From an uncultured Pseudomonadota bacterium (GTDB lineage: Bacteria; Pseudomonadota; Alphaproteobacteria; RF32; CAG-239), in contig CASFJK010000015.1 of the NCBI GenBank assembly GCA_949295025.1, forward strand, positions 1 to 34,234: a DNA stretch of 34,234 nucleotides, given 5' to 3'. Positions 24,135-34,101 of the stretch are shown in pieces. A program made the translations under genes and the position numbers. The notes beneath the pieces are model-generated. The model did no database searches and was not told the DNA's origin. It saw only the letters and a program-made list of their open reading frames with translations. Numbering within the stretch: the first letter of the stretch is position 1; each line of letters starts with the position of its first letter.

Positions 24135-25925
24135 ATGGCATATAATGGTAATAAGTTTTTATTTACGCATGTCGTTCCAGACAGTTCTGTCTTGCCTGAA
24201 GATGCACCTAAGCCATTGACAGAAGAAGAACAAATGCAATTGCTCGAGGAGCGCTTGCAAGAATATGCCGATGGATACAATCCGGAATACAAATTAACTT
24301 ATGAAAAAACTCAAGAAAATGGTAACAACGGTTATAATATCCATTTGCCTTATGGCATTGATTTTCGTATTGAACATGGAAATATTACGTTCAGTAAATT
24401 TGGTTTAAGCAAAGATGAACTGAAAAATATATACGACTATTTGCATCAACTTGGTATTTCCGGTTTACATTTTGATCCTAATGAAAAAGATCAGGCATTT
24501 GTTCAAAACGTAAAAGATGCAATGCGCGAGCTTCGTAATGAAGAAGGTCTTTACGAACACTCTTATGTGGATGGTGCTAGTCATGAACCAACCTTGCCTC
24601 AGCCGGCTAATACAAACATCCCTCAAGAACATATAGATACAACCGGAATGACCGATGAAGAGGCTATAAAAGCTCGCAGAGATATGGCCAAACAAATCAA
24701 GAAAAATATTCGTCCGGCCATTAAAGAAGAGAAAAAAGCTCAAGAAGAAGTACACCCTTCTATCCAAGATATTGAAAGTTATATTACGGCTCACGTTAAA
24801 GCCACTCAGAAAGACAAATCCGATACCTACAAGAAAATTGCAATCGGCAATGGCTATAAATTAATGTGGTATAAGGATTCTGATCAAAAAAGAGAAGGAC
24901 CCAAAGCAGATAAAAGCGGAAAAGTAGCACCAAACTTTGACGCCGGTTTAAAAGCAGAAATTAATATTGTAAATGGTAAACCGCATTTGGATATATCAAT
25001 CTTAACTCCGAAATTTGGGGATGCTGCAGACTGGGTTTTTGATGAAGCTATGGGACTTGCATCTACGTGTAAAGTTACACATTTGCGCTTCAAAGCTACA
25101 GCCGCTTTTAAAGGAAAATTCTTAAATGCTTGTGGTAAAAAAATGATTGTTCCGACTGGCATTAAATTAAAAGAAAAAGAATTTAATGCCATGATGAAAT
25201 TGGTAAAAGAAAATAATGATGATCCGATCAAACGTGCGGAATATTATGAGCGTTTTGCCGAACAATTGGAAGAAGATTTAATCAAAGATTGGCAAAAGGA
25301 TAAAAATCCAAATCATCCGTATTTGAAGATGATAAAAAATCTAAAAATCCAAATTGCTGTTGAAAAAAGTGAAGAAAAATTCAAAAACTTTAACCGCTTC
25401 TATGAAACCAATATTATGGCTAAAGTTTATACGGATAATAGTGATGAACCTTACAACACATTTAAAGTTCAGAAAAAAGAAGATAAAAGTAACGTAGCTA
25501 AAGAGTTGGCTACTGGTAAAGCTTATGTGGAATTATTAACTCAATATATGGAAGATCCGTCAATGGAGTTGATGTCGCATAAAGAGCTCCAAAAGAAATA
25601 TATAGAGTTCTATAATAAAAACTTGTATCTGACTCATAAAGAATTACGCAGTGAATTAAGAGATGTTCGCGCTAAAAAAGACATGAAAGAAATCATCAAC
25701 AGTAAGTATGATGAGGTTCAAAGTATGATTCAAGCTATTCAGGCTCAGGTTGATACCGAAGGCTTTGATAAGTTGGAAGTACCAAGATTGCGTAAAATTC
25801 CTTATTATGATGTCTATAGCCAAGAACGTAATATGAAAAACAGATTGATTAAAGGTCGTGCAATATATGAACGCGAAAATAGCCGCACTTCAATTCCGGT
25901 GGGACGCGATGGCGGACGAGCTTAA
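24135..25925 (+). CDS. Large hypothetical cytoplasmic protein, 596 aa
   Basis: I do not recognise a family. No signal peptide or membrane segment. Two similar alpha/beta regions can be discerned. One is at about residues 50-130 (YKLTYEKTQ, YGIDFRIEHGNITFS, LHQLGISGLHFDPNEKDQAFVQNV). The other is at about 230-345 (YKLMWYKDSD, LKAEINIVNGKPHLDIS, AMGLASTCKVTHLRFKATAAFKGKFLNACGKKMIV). The second faintly resembles LPD7-type polyvalent-protein domains. The C-terminal 200 residues are charged, helical and probably coiled coil. GAGGT six bases upstream supports the ATG. It is monocistronic, with promoter and strong terminator; composition matches the chromosome, so no sign of recent transfer. Confidence 0.75.
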   Translation: MAYNGNKFLFTHVVPDSSVLPEDAPKPLTEEEQMQLLEERLQEYADGYNPEYKLTYEKTQENGNNGYNIHLPYGIDFRIEHGNITFSKFGLSKDELKNIYDYLHQLGISGLHFDPNEKDQAFVQNVKDAMRELRNEEGLYEHSYVDGASHEPTLPQPANTNIPQEHIDTTGMTDEEAIKARRDMAKQIKKNIRPAIKEEKKAQEEVHPSIQDIESYITAHVKATQKDKSDTYKKIAIGNGYKLMWYKDSDQKREGPKADKSGKVAPNFDAGLKAEINIVNGKPHLDISILTPKFGDAADWVFDEAMGLASTCKVTHLRFKATAAFKGKFLNACGKKMIVPTGIKLKEKEFNAMMKLVKENNDDPIKRAEYYERFAEQLEEDLIKDWQKDKNPNHPYLKMIKNLKIQIAVEKSEEKFKNFNRFYETNIMAKVYTDNSDEPYNTFKVQKKEDKSNVAKELATGKAYVELLTQYMEDPSMELMSHKELQKKYIEFYNKNLYLTHKELRSELRDVRAKKDMKEIINSKYDEVQSMIQAIQAQVDTEGFDKLEVPRLRKIPYYDVYSQERNMKNRLIKGRAIYERENSRTSIPVGRDGGRA

Positions 25926-25927
25926 TA

Positions 25928-25965
25928 AAAAAACTCCTCTGAATTTTCAGAGGAGTTTTTTTTTG
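25928..25965 (+). terminator. Bidirectional terminator between the 596-aa gene and glgP
   Basis: A perfect 12-bp stem (25931-25942 with 25947-25958) around ATTT, flanked by A and T runs that give a U tract in both directions. The most regular terminator in the window. Confidence 0.95.
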
Positions 25966-25977
25966 TATCTGAAAGCG

Positions 25978-28440
25978 TTAGCAAGGTTTAATATGCCATA
26001 TATTTTTAGCATATTCTTCAACGGCACGGTCACTGGTAAAGTATCCCATGTTAGCAACGTTGATGATTGCTTTTTTAGCCCATTTCTTTTTGTCTTGGAA
26101 ATCTGTTTCGGCTTTTTTGAGGGTTTCGTCAAAAGAAGGCAAATCAGCCAAAACAAAGAAGTAGTCGCGATTGACCAATTCTTCAAAAATTGGCTTAAAG
26201 AGCAAGAGATAATCTTTTTCGCAGAACATATTTGAGTTGATTGCGTTCAAAATACGTTTGATGTAATTATTATTCTCATAAATACCGCGAGGATTATAAG
26301 TAGCTCTTTGGCTTTGAATTTCTTCTTCAGTTAAACCGAAGAGATAGAAGTTTTCATCACCGACGTTTTCCCTGATTTCAATATTGGCGCCATCAAGTGT
26401 ACCAATAGTTAAAGCACCATTCAAAGCAAATTTCATATTGCCGGTACCACTGGCTTCAAATCCTGCAGTAGAAGATTGAACACTCAAGTCTGCAGCTGGC
26501 ATCAATGATTCGGCTAATGAAACTTTATAATCCGGAATAAAGACCACTTTAATCATATCTTTAACTTGCGGGTCATTGTTAACCACATCGGCAACATTGT
26601 TAATGAGTTTGATAATGAGTTTAGCAAAGTTATAGGACGGAGCTGCTTTACCGGCAAAAATATAAGTTTTGGGATATTTAGGTTTGTAGTTATCTTTAAT
26701 AATTGCTAAATATTCACCAATTACTTGTAAAATTGTCATAAGTTGGCGCTTATATTCGTGAATACGTTTAGCATGAACAATAAACATGCTGTCCGGATTA
26801 ACCATAACGCCGGTTGTGCGGAAAATAATTTTTGCCAATTTTTCTTTATTTGCACGCTTAATTTCAGAAAAGCTTTTAACAAATTTAGCATCATCGGCAA
26901 AATCTTCCAGCTTTTGTAAATCAGAAAGATGAGTAACCCAATTAAGGCCGATTTTTGAAGAGATAAGATCAGCCAACGCTGTGTTAGCATGCAAGAGCCA
27001 ACGACGCGGTGTAATACCGTTTGTAACGTTGCAGAATTTTTCCGGCCAAAGCTCATAAAATTCGGGAACGAGCTTTGTTTTAATCAAATTTGAATGGATT
27101 TGAGCTACACCGTTGACGGAGAAAGAACCGACAATGGAGAGATTTGCCATGCGAATAATCTGATTATTGCCTTCACCGGAAACAATAGAAACTTTAGAGA
27201 GTTTTTCAGAGTTGTCACCAAATTTTTCACGAGCAAAATCCATAAAACGACGGTTAATTTCGTAAATGATTTGCAGGTGTCTGGGCAAGAGCTCTTGGAA
27301 AATACGAGCCGGCCATGTTTCCAAAGCTTCTGGCAACAATGTGTGGTTGGTATAAGCAAAAGTTCTTGTAACAATATCCCAAGCCGTATCCCATTCTTGA
27401 CCATGAATATCAACAAGCAAACGCATCATTTCAGCAATGGCAATGGCAGGGTGGGTATCGTTTAATTGAATGCAAACCATATCCGGTAACTTTTGGAAGT
27501 CATTGCTCTTCTCCAAAAAGCGACGGATAATATCTTGCATTGCGCAAGAAACAAAGAAATATTGTTGAGTTAGACGTAGTTTCTTACCCGATTCTACAGC
27601 ATCGGACGGATACAAAACCTTAGAAATGGTTTCTGTGGCAATTTTATCTTTAACGGCATCAATATAACCACCTTCATTAAAGATATTGATATCAAGTTCA
27701 TCGTCGGTTTTAGCGGAGAACAAGCGCAAATAGTTTACAGACTTGCCGTTATATCCGACGATAGGAAAGTCATATGGAACACCATAAATATTTTGTGTGT
27801 TCATCCAAATAAAGTTTTTATGTCCGGTACCATCATCAATAACTTCAACATCACCTTTAATTGGAATTTTAACAGTTCTGTCAGGACGTGCAAATTGCCA
27901 TGGAGAGTCTTCACCAAGCCAACTATCGGCCTGTTCTACTTGGTAACCATTTTCAAATTTTTGTTTGAACAAACCGAATTGATAGTTAATTCCGTAACCA
28001 AACCCCGGAATTCCGAGAGAAGCCATGGAGTCAAGGTAGCATGCTGCCAAACGTCCTAAACCGCCGTTACCGAGAGCAGGATCATATTCGGTATCAAAAA
28101 TTTCTTGTAAACTAAAATCGGGCATACCGTCAATTTTAATATCTTGCATAATGTGATATAAACCAAGGTTATGCAAATTATTTTCCAATGAACGTCCAAT
28201 CAAATATTCAACAGAAAGATAATAAATGCGTTTGGTGTTCACTTTGTTATAGCGAGCCATGGTTTCATACATTTTATCCATGGCAAATTCGCGAACAGCT
28301 AAAGCAATGGCATTAAGAGCTTCATCTTTATTAACTTCACTGGTTCTTTTGCCGATAAAATATTTAATATAGTGTTCAATAGAAAGTTTCAGACGTGCTT
28401 TATCAATTTCGTTGATAATTACAGAATTATTTTTAGTCAC
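25978..28440 (-). CDS. glgP: Glycogen/alpha-glucan phosphorylase
   Basis: Pyridoxal-phosphate enzyme of glycosyltransferase family 35 that releases glucose-1-phosphate from glycogen or other alpha-1,4-glucans. The PLP lysine lies in EASGTGNMKFALNGALTIGTLDGAN. Other signatures are GNGGLGRLAACYLDSMASLGIPGFGYGI, VCIQLNDTHPAIAIAEMMR, NVTNGITPRRWL and VHAKRIHEYKRQLM. 820 residues is full length. The start is GTG at 28440, set by a strong AGGAGG eight bases upstream. No glgA, glgB or glgC is in the window, so the gene is isolated. A 9-bp inverted repeat (28491-28537) lies upstream and may be regulatory. Confidence 0.97.
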   Translation of the reverse strand: MTKNNSVIINEIDKARLKLSIEHYIKYFIGKRTSEVNKDEALNAIALAVREFAMDKMYETMARYNKVNTKRIYYLSVEYLIGRSLENNLHNLGLYHIMQDIKIDGMPDFSLQEIFDTEYDPALGNGGLGRLAACYLDSMASLGIPGFGYGINYQFGLFKQKFENGYQVEQADSWLGEDSPWQFARPDRTVKIPIKGDVEVIDDGTGHKNFIWMNTQNIYGVPYDFPIVGYNGKSVNYLRLFSAKTDDELDINIFNEGGYIDAVKDKIATETISKVLYPSDAVESGKKLRLTQQYFFVSCAMQDIIRRFLEKSNDFQKLPDMVCIQLNDTHPAIAIAEMMRLLVDIHGQEWDTAWDIVTRTFAYTNHTLLPEALETWPARIFQELLPRHLQIIYEINRRFMDFAREKFGDNSEKLSKVSIVSGEGNNQIIRMANLSIVGSFSVNGVAQIHSNLIKTKLVPEFYELWPEKFCNVTNGITPRRWLLHANTALADLISSKIGLNWVTHLSDLQKLEDFADDAKFVKSFSEIKRANKEKLAKIIFRTTGVMVNPDSMFIVHAKRIHEYKRQLMTILQVIGEYLAIIKDNYKPKYPKTYIFAGKAAPSYNFAKLIIKLINNVADVVNNDPQVKDMIKVVFIPDYKVSLAESLMPAADLSVQSSTAGFEASGTGNMKFALNGALTIGTLDGANIEIRENVGDENFYLFGLTEEEIQSQRATYNPRGIYENNNYIKRILNAINSNMFCEKDYLLLFKPIFEELVNRDYFFVLADLPSFDETLKKAETDFQDKKKWAKKAIINVANMGYFTSDRAVEEYAKNIWHIKPC

Positions 28441-28571
28441 TTTCTTTTCCTCCTTGGCTTACATACTGACTTATCCAAGTTATAGAAAAAATTGTTTGAA
28501 ATATGGTTAATAAGATGAAACATTTGTCTCAAACAATCGTTATTATATTATAAAAATTTTAATAAAATTCA

Positions 28572-28599
28572 TTGCAAAATTATGATAATAACATATAAT
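28572..28599 (+). promoter_or_regulatory. Promoter of tolC-popZ
   Basis: TTGCAA (28572-28577), a 16-base spacer and a perfect TATAAT (28594-28599). The tolC start follows about 30 bases after the predicted transcription start. Confidence 0.75.
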
Positions 28600-28636
28600 C
28601 AAAACAATTTTGGATACAAGTTTAGAGGTAATGTTT

Positions 28637-30013
28637 ATGAAAAAAACTTTTGTTGCAGGATTGCTTATGGCAAGTGCCATTTCAGCTCCTGCGTCAGCAG
28701 AAACAATATTTGAAGCGTTAAGTGAAACTTATAAATCCAACCCAACCTTGCAAGCCCAAAGAGCTTACTTGCGCTCGGTTGATGAAAACGTGGCCATTGC
28801 TCGTTCAGGCTATCGTCCGACCATTGCCCTAACGGCAGGATATAGCCAAGCCAGTGGTTCAACAGAAAATCCGAGAAGTGTCCCTAATGTTGCAGATGCT
28901 GAAAATGATGGCACCACAACAAGCTATGGCGCAACATTGTCACAGCCGATTTTTAGCGGTTTTCAAACTGTAAATGCGGTAAAAAAAGCTGATAGCTCTG
29001 TAAAAGCAGAACAAAACAATTTATATAGCGTTGAGCAAACGGTTTTCTTGGATGCAGCAACCGCATATATGGATGTGTTGCAAAACCAAGCTATTGTTAA
29101 ATTGCAAATGAATAATGAAAAATTGCTAAAAAAACGTCTTGATGAAACTATTCAACGTTTTAATGTCGGTGAAGTAACAAGAACCGACGTATCTCAAGCA
29201 CGAGCTCGTCATGCTCAAGCCGTTTCTGACCGCATTTCATCAGAAGGAACTTTGGCCGCATCTAAAGCTGTTTATAAAGAAATTATTGGTAGTGAACCGC
29301 AAGAACTGAGCGAACCGAAAGATATTTCCGGAATGTTGCCTAAATCAATGGAAGAAGCTATGAATTTTGCTCTGGAAAACAATTATAGTATTAAAACAGC
29401 ACAACACTCTTTTGATGCTGCAAAATACAATGTTTCCTATAATACAGGTGCATTGTTGCCCTCAGTTTCTTTAGATGCTTCAGCAACCAATTTGGAAAAT
29501 GATTTGGATGCAAATCAAGCTAAAATCAAAACAGATAATGTTGAGGTAGGTCTCAATATGACAGTTCCTCTCTATGAGGCTGGCAAAAACAGAGCTGAGA
29601 TTCGCCAAAGTAAATATTTGAAATGGCAATCACAAGAAAAATTGCTTGAAACTGAACGTTCTGTCAAATCTTTGGTTTCAAGTGCTTGGGAATATATGGT
29701 TTCCAACGATTCGAAAATCAAATCTATCAAAGAACAGGTTAAAGCCAACGAAATTGCTCTCGATGGTGTTCAAAAAGAAGAGGCCTTAGGAAATCGTACC
29801 ATTTTGGATGTTTTGGATGCTTATCAGGAATTGTTAAATTCTAACGTTGAAGAAGTAAAAGCTAGAAGAAATTACTACGTTTCAAGTTTGAATTTGCTCG
29901 TTGCTATGGGAAAATTAACAGCCCAAAATTTGAATCTTGATGTAGAAATTTATAATGCTGACAAGTATTATCAAGATACAAAAGGCAAATGGTTCTCAAT
30001 ATCTGTTGATTAA
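28637..30013 (+). CDS. tolC: TolC family outer membrane channel protein
   Basis: Trimeric outer-membrane and periplasmic channel for type I secretion and drug efflux. The signal peptide covers about residues 1-21, ending SAPASA before ETIFEALSETYKSNPTL. Two OEP repeats are visible: the first has SYGATLSQPIFSGFQTVNAV and FNVGEVTRTDVSQARARHAQA; the second has VGLNMTVPLYEAGKNRAEIRQSKY and NRTILDVLDAYQELLNSNVEEVKARRNYYV. 458 residues is typical. The ATG at 28637 is preferred over the ATG at 28631 and a TTG at 28610, because GAGGT lies nine bases away. No transporter partners are adjacent. The tolC-popZ-valS order is a recurrent alphaproteobacterial arrangement. Confidence 0.93.
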   Translation: MKKTFVAGLLMASAISAPASAETIFEALSETYKSNPTLQAQRAYLRSVDENVAIARSGYRPTIALTAGYSQASGSTENPRSVPNVADAENDGTTTSYGATLSQPIFSGFQTVNAVKKADSSVKAEQNNLYSVEQTVFLDAATAYMDVLQNQAIVKLQMNNEKLLKKRLDETIQRFNVGEVTRTDVSQARARHAQAVSDRISSEGTLAASKAVYKEIIGSEPQELSEPKDISGMLPKSMEEAMNFALENNYSIKTAQHSFDAAKYNVSYNTGALLPSVSLDASATNLENDLDANQAKIKTDNVEVGLNMTVPLYEAGKNRAEIRQSKYLKWQSQEKLLETERSVKSLVSSAWEYMVSNDSKIKSIKEQVKANEIALDGVQKEEALGNRTILDVLDAYQELLNSNVEEVKARRNYYVSSLNLLVAMGKLTAQNLNLDVEIYNADKYYQDTKGKWFSISVD

Positions 30014-30068
30014 TAAAAAAATATTGATAAGCTATATTGCAGGTGAAACTTAACAATTGGTGGAAAAG

Positions 30069-31310
30069 ATGACTCCGGAAGAACAACAGAGTGATATGTC
30101 AATGGAAGATATTTTATCTTCTATCAAAGACATTCTTGAAAATGAATCTCAAGAACAACCAGAAGACGATGAGCCAACAGTGGTAAAGAACGAAGAACAT
30201 GTTAATGAAGCTGTTGAAACTCCCGTATCTCAAGTTTCCGATATTGATCCTGAAGATGATGTCTTTGATTTATCCAAGGCAATGATAGTTGATGATGCAA
30301 CTGAAAACACTCAACCGACAATAGAGTTGGATGAAACAGGTCCTGATTTTGATATCAATGCTCAAATGGATGATGAACCCTTGTTATCTCCTGATGATAT
30401 CGAATTACCAGAGTTTTCTGAAGATACTGGTTTAAATATGAAACCGTCTGAAGAAAAAGAAGAGGTTGCTCCTGTTACCGCTCTTCCTGAAGAAAATGTT
30501 GATCCAACGAGTATTGAAGAAAACGATTCTTTTCTTTCAACAGATGAAGATTTTTCCTTCGATATTGATGATGTTTTAAAATCTGCATCAGAGGTTATTG
30601 CTTCAGACCAAACCATGGCAGGAAGTGTGGCAAAAGAAGAAAATAATATCGAACCGGCTGAAATTGATGTCGAGGCTGATCCTATTTTTGAAATGGAAGC
30701 AGATGCAAATGAACCTATCTTAACATCACCGGAAATTTCCAATGAGCTGACAACAGATTCTGTTGAAAGTGCATTGCCAGATTCGGAACCGGAAGATATC
30801 GTTCCTGAAATTGTTGAAAAGACAGAAATTGAACCAACCTCTTTTGAAGATTTTTCAACTGCAGTAGAAGAACCGCAAAATATATCTGCTAATGCAGAAA
30901 TCATTTCTGAAGCAGAAAACGCATCGGACAATGTTGAAATTGCGGAAGCTCCTAAAACAGCAGATGCAACAGATGTTTCTGCAGATATTATCAACAATTT
31001 TGCTAAAATGTTTGCAGAAAAAACTCAAGAACAACCGATGGAGCCAGCTATTGAACCAGTTGCTCAACCGACAGTAACAGAACTTGGAAATGGAAGCAAA
31101 ACCATAGAACAGGTTGTTGAAAATGTTATTCATGGTATTATCGCCTCAGCTGTTAGCGAAGAGCTGGTTAAGCATGTTGATATTGAAGCTTTGGCAACAC
31201 AAGAAATTAAAAAGCAAATCAAAGATTGGTTGGAAGCTCACTTACCGGCAATTGTTGATGCTGCCGTACAAAAAGAAATTGAACGAGTGATGGCAAAGGT
31301 CGGCAAATAG
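30069..31310 (+). CDS. popZ: Polar organizing protein PopZ with long acidic linker
   Basis: Scaffold that forms a condensate at the cell pole, anchors the chromosome through ParB-parS and recruits polar regulators. The N-terminal binding helix is clear at residues 10-25 (MSMEDILSSIKDIL). The C-terminal oligomerisation region (about 340-413) ends with KDWLEAHLPAIVDAAVQKEIERVMAKV, the DUF2497 signature. Between them lies a strongly acidic Asp/Glu/Pro/Ser/Thr linker of about 310 residues, far longer than in the 177-residue Caulobacter protein. The ATG at 30069 (GGTGG upstream) is chosen; TTG and GTG codons 9-12 bases earlier are alternatives. It lies between tolC and valS, as in other Alphaproteobacteria. 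Confidence 0.93.
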   Translation: MTPEEQQSDMSMEDILSSIKDILENESQEQPEDDEPTVVKNEEHVNEAVETPVSQVSDIDPEDDVFDLSKAMIVDDATENTQPTIELDETGPDFDINAQMDDEPLLSPDDIELPEFSEDTGLNMKPSEEKEEVAPVTALPEENVDPTSIEENDSFLSTDEDFSFDIDDVLKSASEVIASDQTMAGSVAKEENNIEPAEIDVEADPIFEMEADANEPILTSPEISNELTTDSVESALPDSEPEDIVPEIVEKTEIEPTSFEDFSTAVEEPQNISANAEIISEAENASDNVEIAEAPKTADATDVSADIINNFAKMFAEKTQEQPMEPAIEPVAQPTVTELGNGSKTIEQVVENVIHGIIASAVSEELVKHVDIEALATQEIKKQIKDWLEAHLPAIVDAAVQKEIERVMAKVGK

Positions 31311-31339
31311 CTTGACCTTATAGTGTGCCGACCTGCAAA

Positions 31340-31381
31340 TTTTTTGCCCCCAAACAGGTTAAATTCTGTTGAGGGCATTTT
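31340..31381 (+). terminator. Weak terminator-like hairpin after popZ
   Basis: TGCCC (31345-31349) pairs with GGGCA (31373-31377), with an inner AACAG/CTGTT stem and a small internal mismatch, followed by only four T's. Probably a partial terminator before valS. Confidence 0.45.
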
Positions 31382-31441
31382 GCGGTTTATAAAGCCAAAG
31401 TAAAAAGTTTTTTGTAATTACAGATAAAATGGAAAAAACAT

Positions 31442-34087
31442 ATGTTAGAAAAAAATTATAACCCGAAAGATTTTGAAGAAAAAATTTATGCCGATTGGGA
31501 AAATAGCGGCGATTTCAAACCCGATATGCGCTCTTCATCTGAGGCATTTTCAATTGTTATTCCGCCCCCAAACGTTACCGGTGTTTTGCACATGGGACAC
31601 GCTTTGGATGATACTTTGCAAGATATTCTGATTCGTTACAATCGTATGCTTGGCAAAAAAGTTTTGTGGCAACCAGGCACAGACCATGCTGGTATTGCAA
31701 CCCAAATGGTTGTTGAAAGAAACTTGGCCAAAGAAGGTATCTCTCGTCATGATTTAGGCAGAGAAAAGTTCATTGAAACCGTTTGGAAGTGGAGAGAACA
31801 ATCCGGTGGAACCATTTGCCGTCAGTTGCGTCGATTAGGGGCTTCTTGCGACTGGAGCCGCGAACGTTTTACTATGGATGAAGGTTTGAGCCGTGCCGTT
31901 CGCAAAATCTTTGTTCATATGTACAAAGATGGTTTGATTTTCAAAGCCAAAAAATTGGTTAACTGGGATTCTAAGTTGCAAACAGCCGTTTCTGATTTGG
32001 AAGTTGTTCAAAAAGAAACCGTTGGCAAAATGTATTACTATCGTTATCCAATTGAAGGAGAAGAGGGGCAATATATTCAAATTGCCACAACACGTCCTGA
32101 AACTATGTTTGGTGATACTGCCGTTGCCGTCTCAAAAGATAATGAAAAATTGAAACATCTCATTGGCAAAAATTGTATCATTCCGATTATCAATCGCGTT
32201 ATTCCGATTATCGCCGATGACCACGCTGATCCGGAAAAAGGTACAGGTGCGGTTAAAATTACACCGGCACATGACTTTAACGACTTTGAAGTTGGTAAAC
32301 GTCATAACTTGCCGATGATAAATATTTTGAACTTGGATGCTACCTTGAACGAAAACACCCCGTTTGAAGGTATGACAACAATGGATGCTCGCGCTAAAAC
32401 CATTGAAACATTAACCGAACTCGGTTTGATGGATAAGATTGAAGACCACCCGATGGTTATTCCTTATGGTGACAGAACTGGTGTCGTAATTGAACCTTTG
32501 ATGACAGACCAATGGTTTGTAGATGCACCAACTTTGGCTAAAGAAGCCATTCGTGTTGTTGAAAACGGTGAGATGGAATTTGTTCCGAAATCTTATGAAA
32601 AAACTTATTTTGAATGGATGAGAAACATTCAACCATGGTGTATCTCTCGTCAACTTTGGTGGGGACACCAAATGCCGATTTGGTACGGACCGGATGGACA
32701 CATCTTCTGTGAAGAAAATGAAGAAGAAGCTCAAGCTGAAGCTGATAAGTTCTATGGCAAAAGAGAAGAGTTAACAAGAGAAACCGACGTTTTGGATACT
32801 TGGTTCTCCTCTGGCTTATGGGCTTTTTCGACCATGGGTTGGCCGGATAAGAGTGAATATTTGGATACGTTCTATCCCACTTCTGTTTTGGTAACCGGTT
32901 TTGACATCATCTTCTTCTGGCTTGCGCGTATGATGATGATGAGTATGTATGCTATGAAGCGCGTTCCGTTCAAAAAAGCCTATATTCATGGCTTGGTTCG
33001 CGATGAAAAAGGGCAAAAGATGTCAAAATCCAAAGGTAACACCGTTGACCCGATGGAAACCATTGAAAAATATGGTGCCGATGCTTTGCGCTTCTTCATG
33101 GCCGCAATGGAAACTCAAGGTCGTGATGTAAACTTGAGCGAAGCTCGTATTGCCGGCTATCGTAACTTTGCTACCAAATTGTGGAATGCGGCTCGTTTTG
33201 GTGAAATGAACGAATGCAATTTGGTTAAAGACTTTGATGAAACCAAAGTTACTTACGCCATCAATAAATGGGTTGTTGCTAAGGCAAAACAAGCCACCAA
33301 AGAAGTAACCGATAACTTGAATGCTTTCCGCTTCTCTGATGCAGCCAACGCAGTTTACCAATTTGTTTGGGGTTCATTCTGCGATTGGTATATCGAGATG
33401 ATTAAGCCGATTTTGTTTGGCTCTGATGAAACTGCAAAACAAGAAACCAGAGCAACCTTTGCTTGGGTATTGGATAGAATTTTGATTATCTTGCATCCGT
33501 TTATGCCATTTATTACCACAGAGTTGTGGAATAATAATTACGACATGCATGGTGTCAAACTCATTCATGCCGCTTGGCCGAAAGCTGAAAACATTGATGA
33601 AAACGCCTTGAACGATATTGACTGGGCAATTGATTTAATTACGGCCGTTCGTTCTCTGCGCGCTTCAATGAACTTGCCGGCAGGTGCAAAACTGAATGTA
33701 TTTTTGAAAGATGCCAATGCGAAATCTGCCGAAAACTTGCAAACATTCAATCATATCATTTGCTCTTTGGCTCGTTTGGAAAAATTAGAAATCTTTGCCA
33801 AAGATGCCGAAATCAGCAAAGATATGGTTCAAAGCGTATTCAAAGAAGCCGTAATCTTGTTGCCGTTAAAAGGCATTGTAGATTTTGCCGCTGAAAGAGA
33901 ACGCTTGAATAAAGAATTGGCAACTTTGAACAAAAACTTAGAAGGCTACGCTAAGAAGTTGAGCAATCCGAGCTTTGTAGAAAGAGCACCGGCTGCGGTT
34001 GTTGAAGAAGAAAAACGCCGTCAGGCAGAAGCTTTGGAAAACAAAGCCAAAGTTGAAGAAGCTCTGGCAAGAATAGCCAATTTCTAA
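31442..34087 (+). CDS. valS: Valyl-tRNA synthetase
   Basis: Charges tRNA-Val and edits mischarged threonine; class I enzyme. HIGH motif as HMGH at 50-53 in PPPNVTGVLHMGHAL. The CP1 editing domain contains TTRPETMFGDTAVAV and GTGAVKITPAHDFNDFEVG. The KMSKS motif is at 526-530 (GQKMSKSKGNTVDP). An anticodon-binding domain follows, and a C-terminal coiled-coil arm (about 820-881, ERERLNKELATLNKNLEG) is complete. 881 residues is full length. GGAA eight bases upstream of the ATG. A 131-base spacer with a weak hairpin separates it from popZ, so it may have its own promoter. Confidence 0.98.
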   Translation: MLEKNYNPKDFEEKIYADWENSGDFKPDMRSSSEAFSIVIPPPNVTGVLHMGHALDDTLQDILIRYNRMLGKKVLWQPGTDHAGIATQMVVERNLAKEGISRHDLGREKFIETVWKWREQSGGTICRQLRRLGASCDWSRERFTMDEGLSRAVRKIFVHMYKDGLIFKAKKLVNWDSKLQTAVSDLEVVQKETVGKMYYYRYPIEGEEGQYIQIATTRPETMFGDTAVAVSKDNEKLKHLIGKNCIIPIINRVIPIIADDHADPEKGTGAVKITPAHDFNDFEVGKRHNLPMINILNLDATLNENTPFEGMTTMDARAKTIETLTELGLMDKIEDHPMVIPYGDRTGVVIEPLMTDQWFVDAPTLAKEAIRVVENGEMEFVPKSYEKTYFEWMRNIQPWCISRQLWWGHQMPIWYGPDGHIFCEENEEEAQAEADKFYGKREELTRETDVLDTWFSSGLWAFSTMGWPDKSEYLDTFYPTSVLVTGFDIIFFWLARMMMMSMYAMKRVPFKKAYIHGLVRDEKGQKMSKSKGNTVDPMETIEKYGADALRFFMAAMETQGRDVNLSEARIAGYRNFATKLWNAARFGEMNECNLVKDFDETKVTYAINKWVVAKAKQATKEVTDNLNAFRFSDAANAVYQFVWGSFCDWYIEMIKPILFGSDETAKQETRATFAWVLDRILIILHPFMPFITTELWNNNYDMHGVKLIHAAWPKAENIDENALNDIDWAIDLITAVRSLRASMNLPAGAKLNVFLKDANAKSAENLQTFNHIICSLARLEKLEIFAKDAEISKDMVQSVFKEAVILLPLKGIVDFAAERERLNKELATLNKNLEGYAKKLSNPSFVERAPAAVVEEEKRRQAEALENKAKVEEALARIANF

Positions 34088-34101
34088 GGCAAGACAAAAA
34101 C

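Noticed and set aside
30362-30997. Minus-strand open frame of 211 codons rich in Ser
   Set aside because: Shadow of the acidic popZ linker; Ser-rich composition is the mirror of GAA/GAT codons and no start signals are present.
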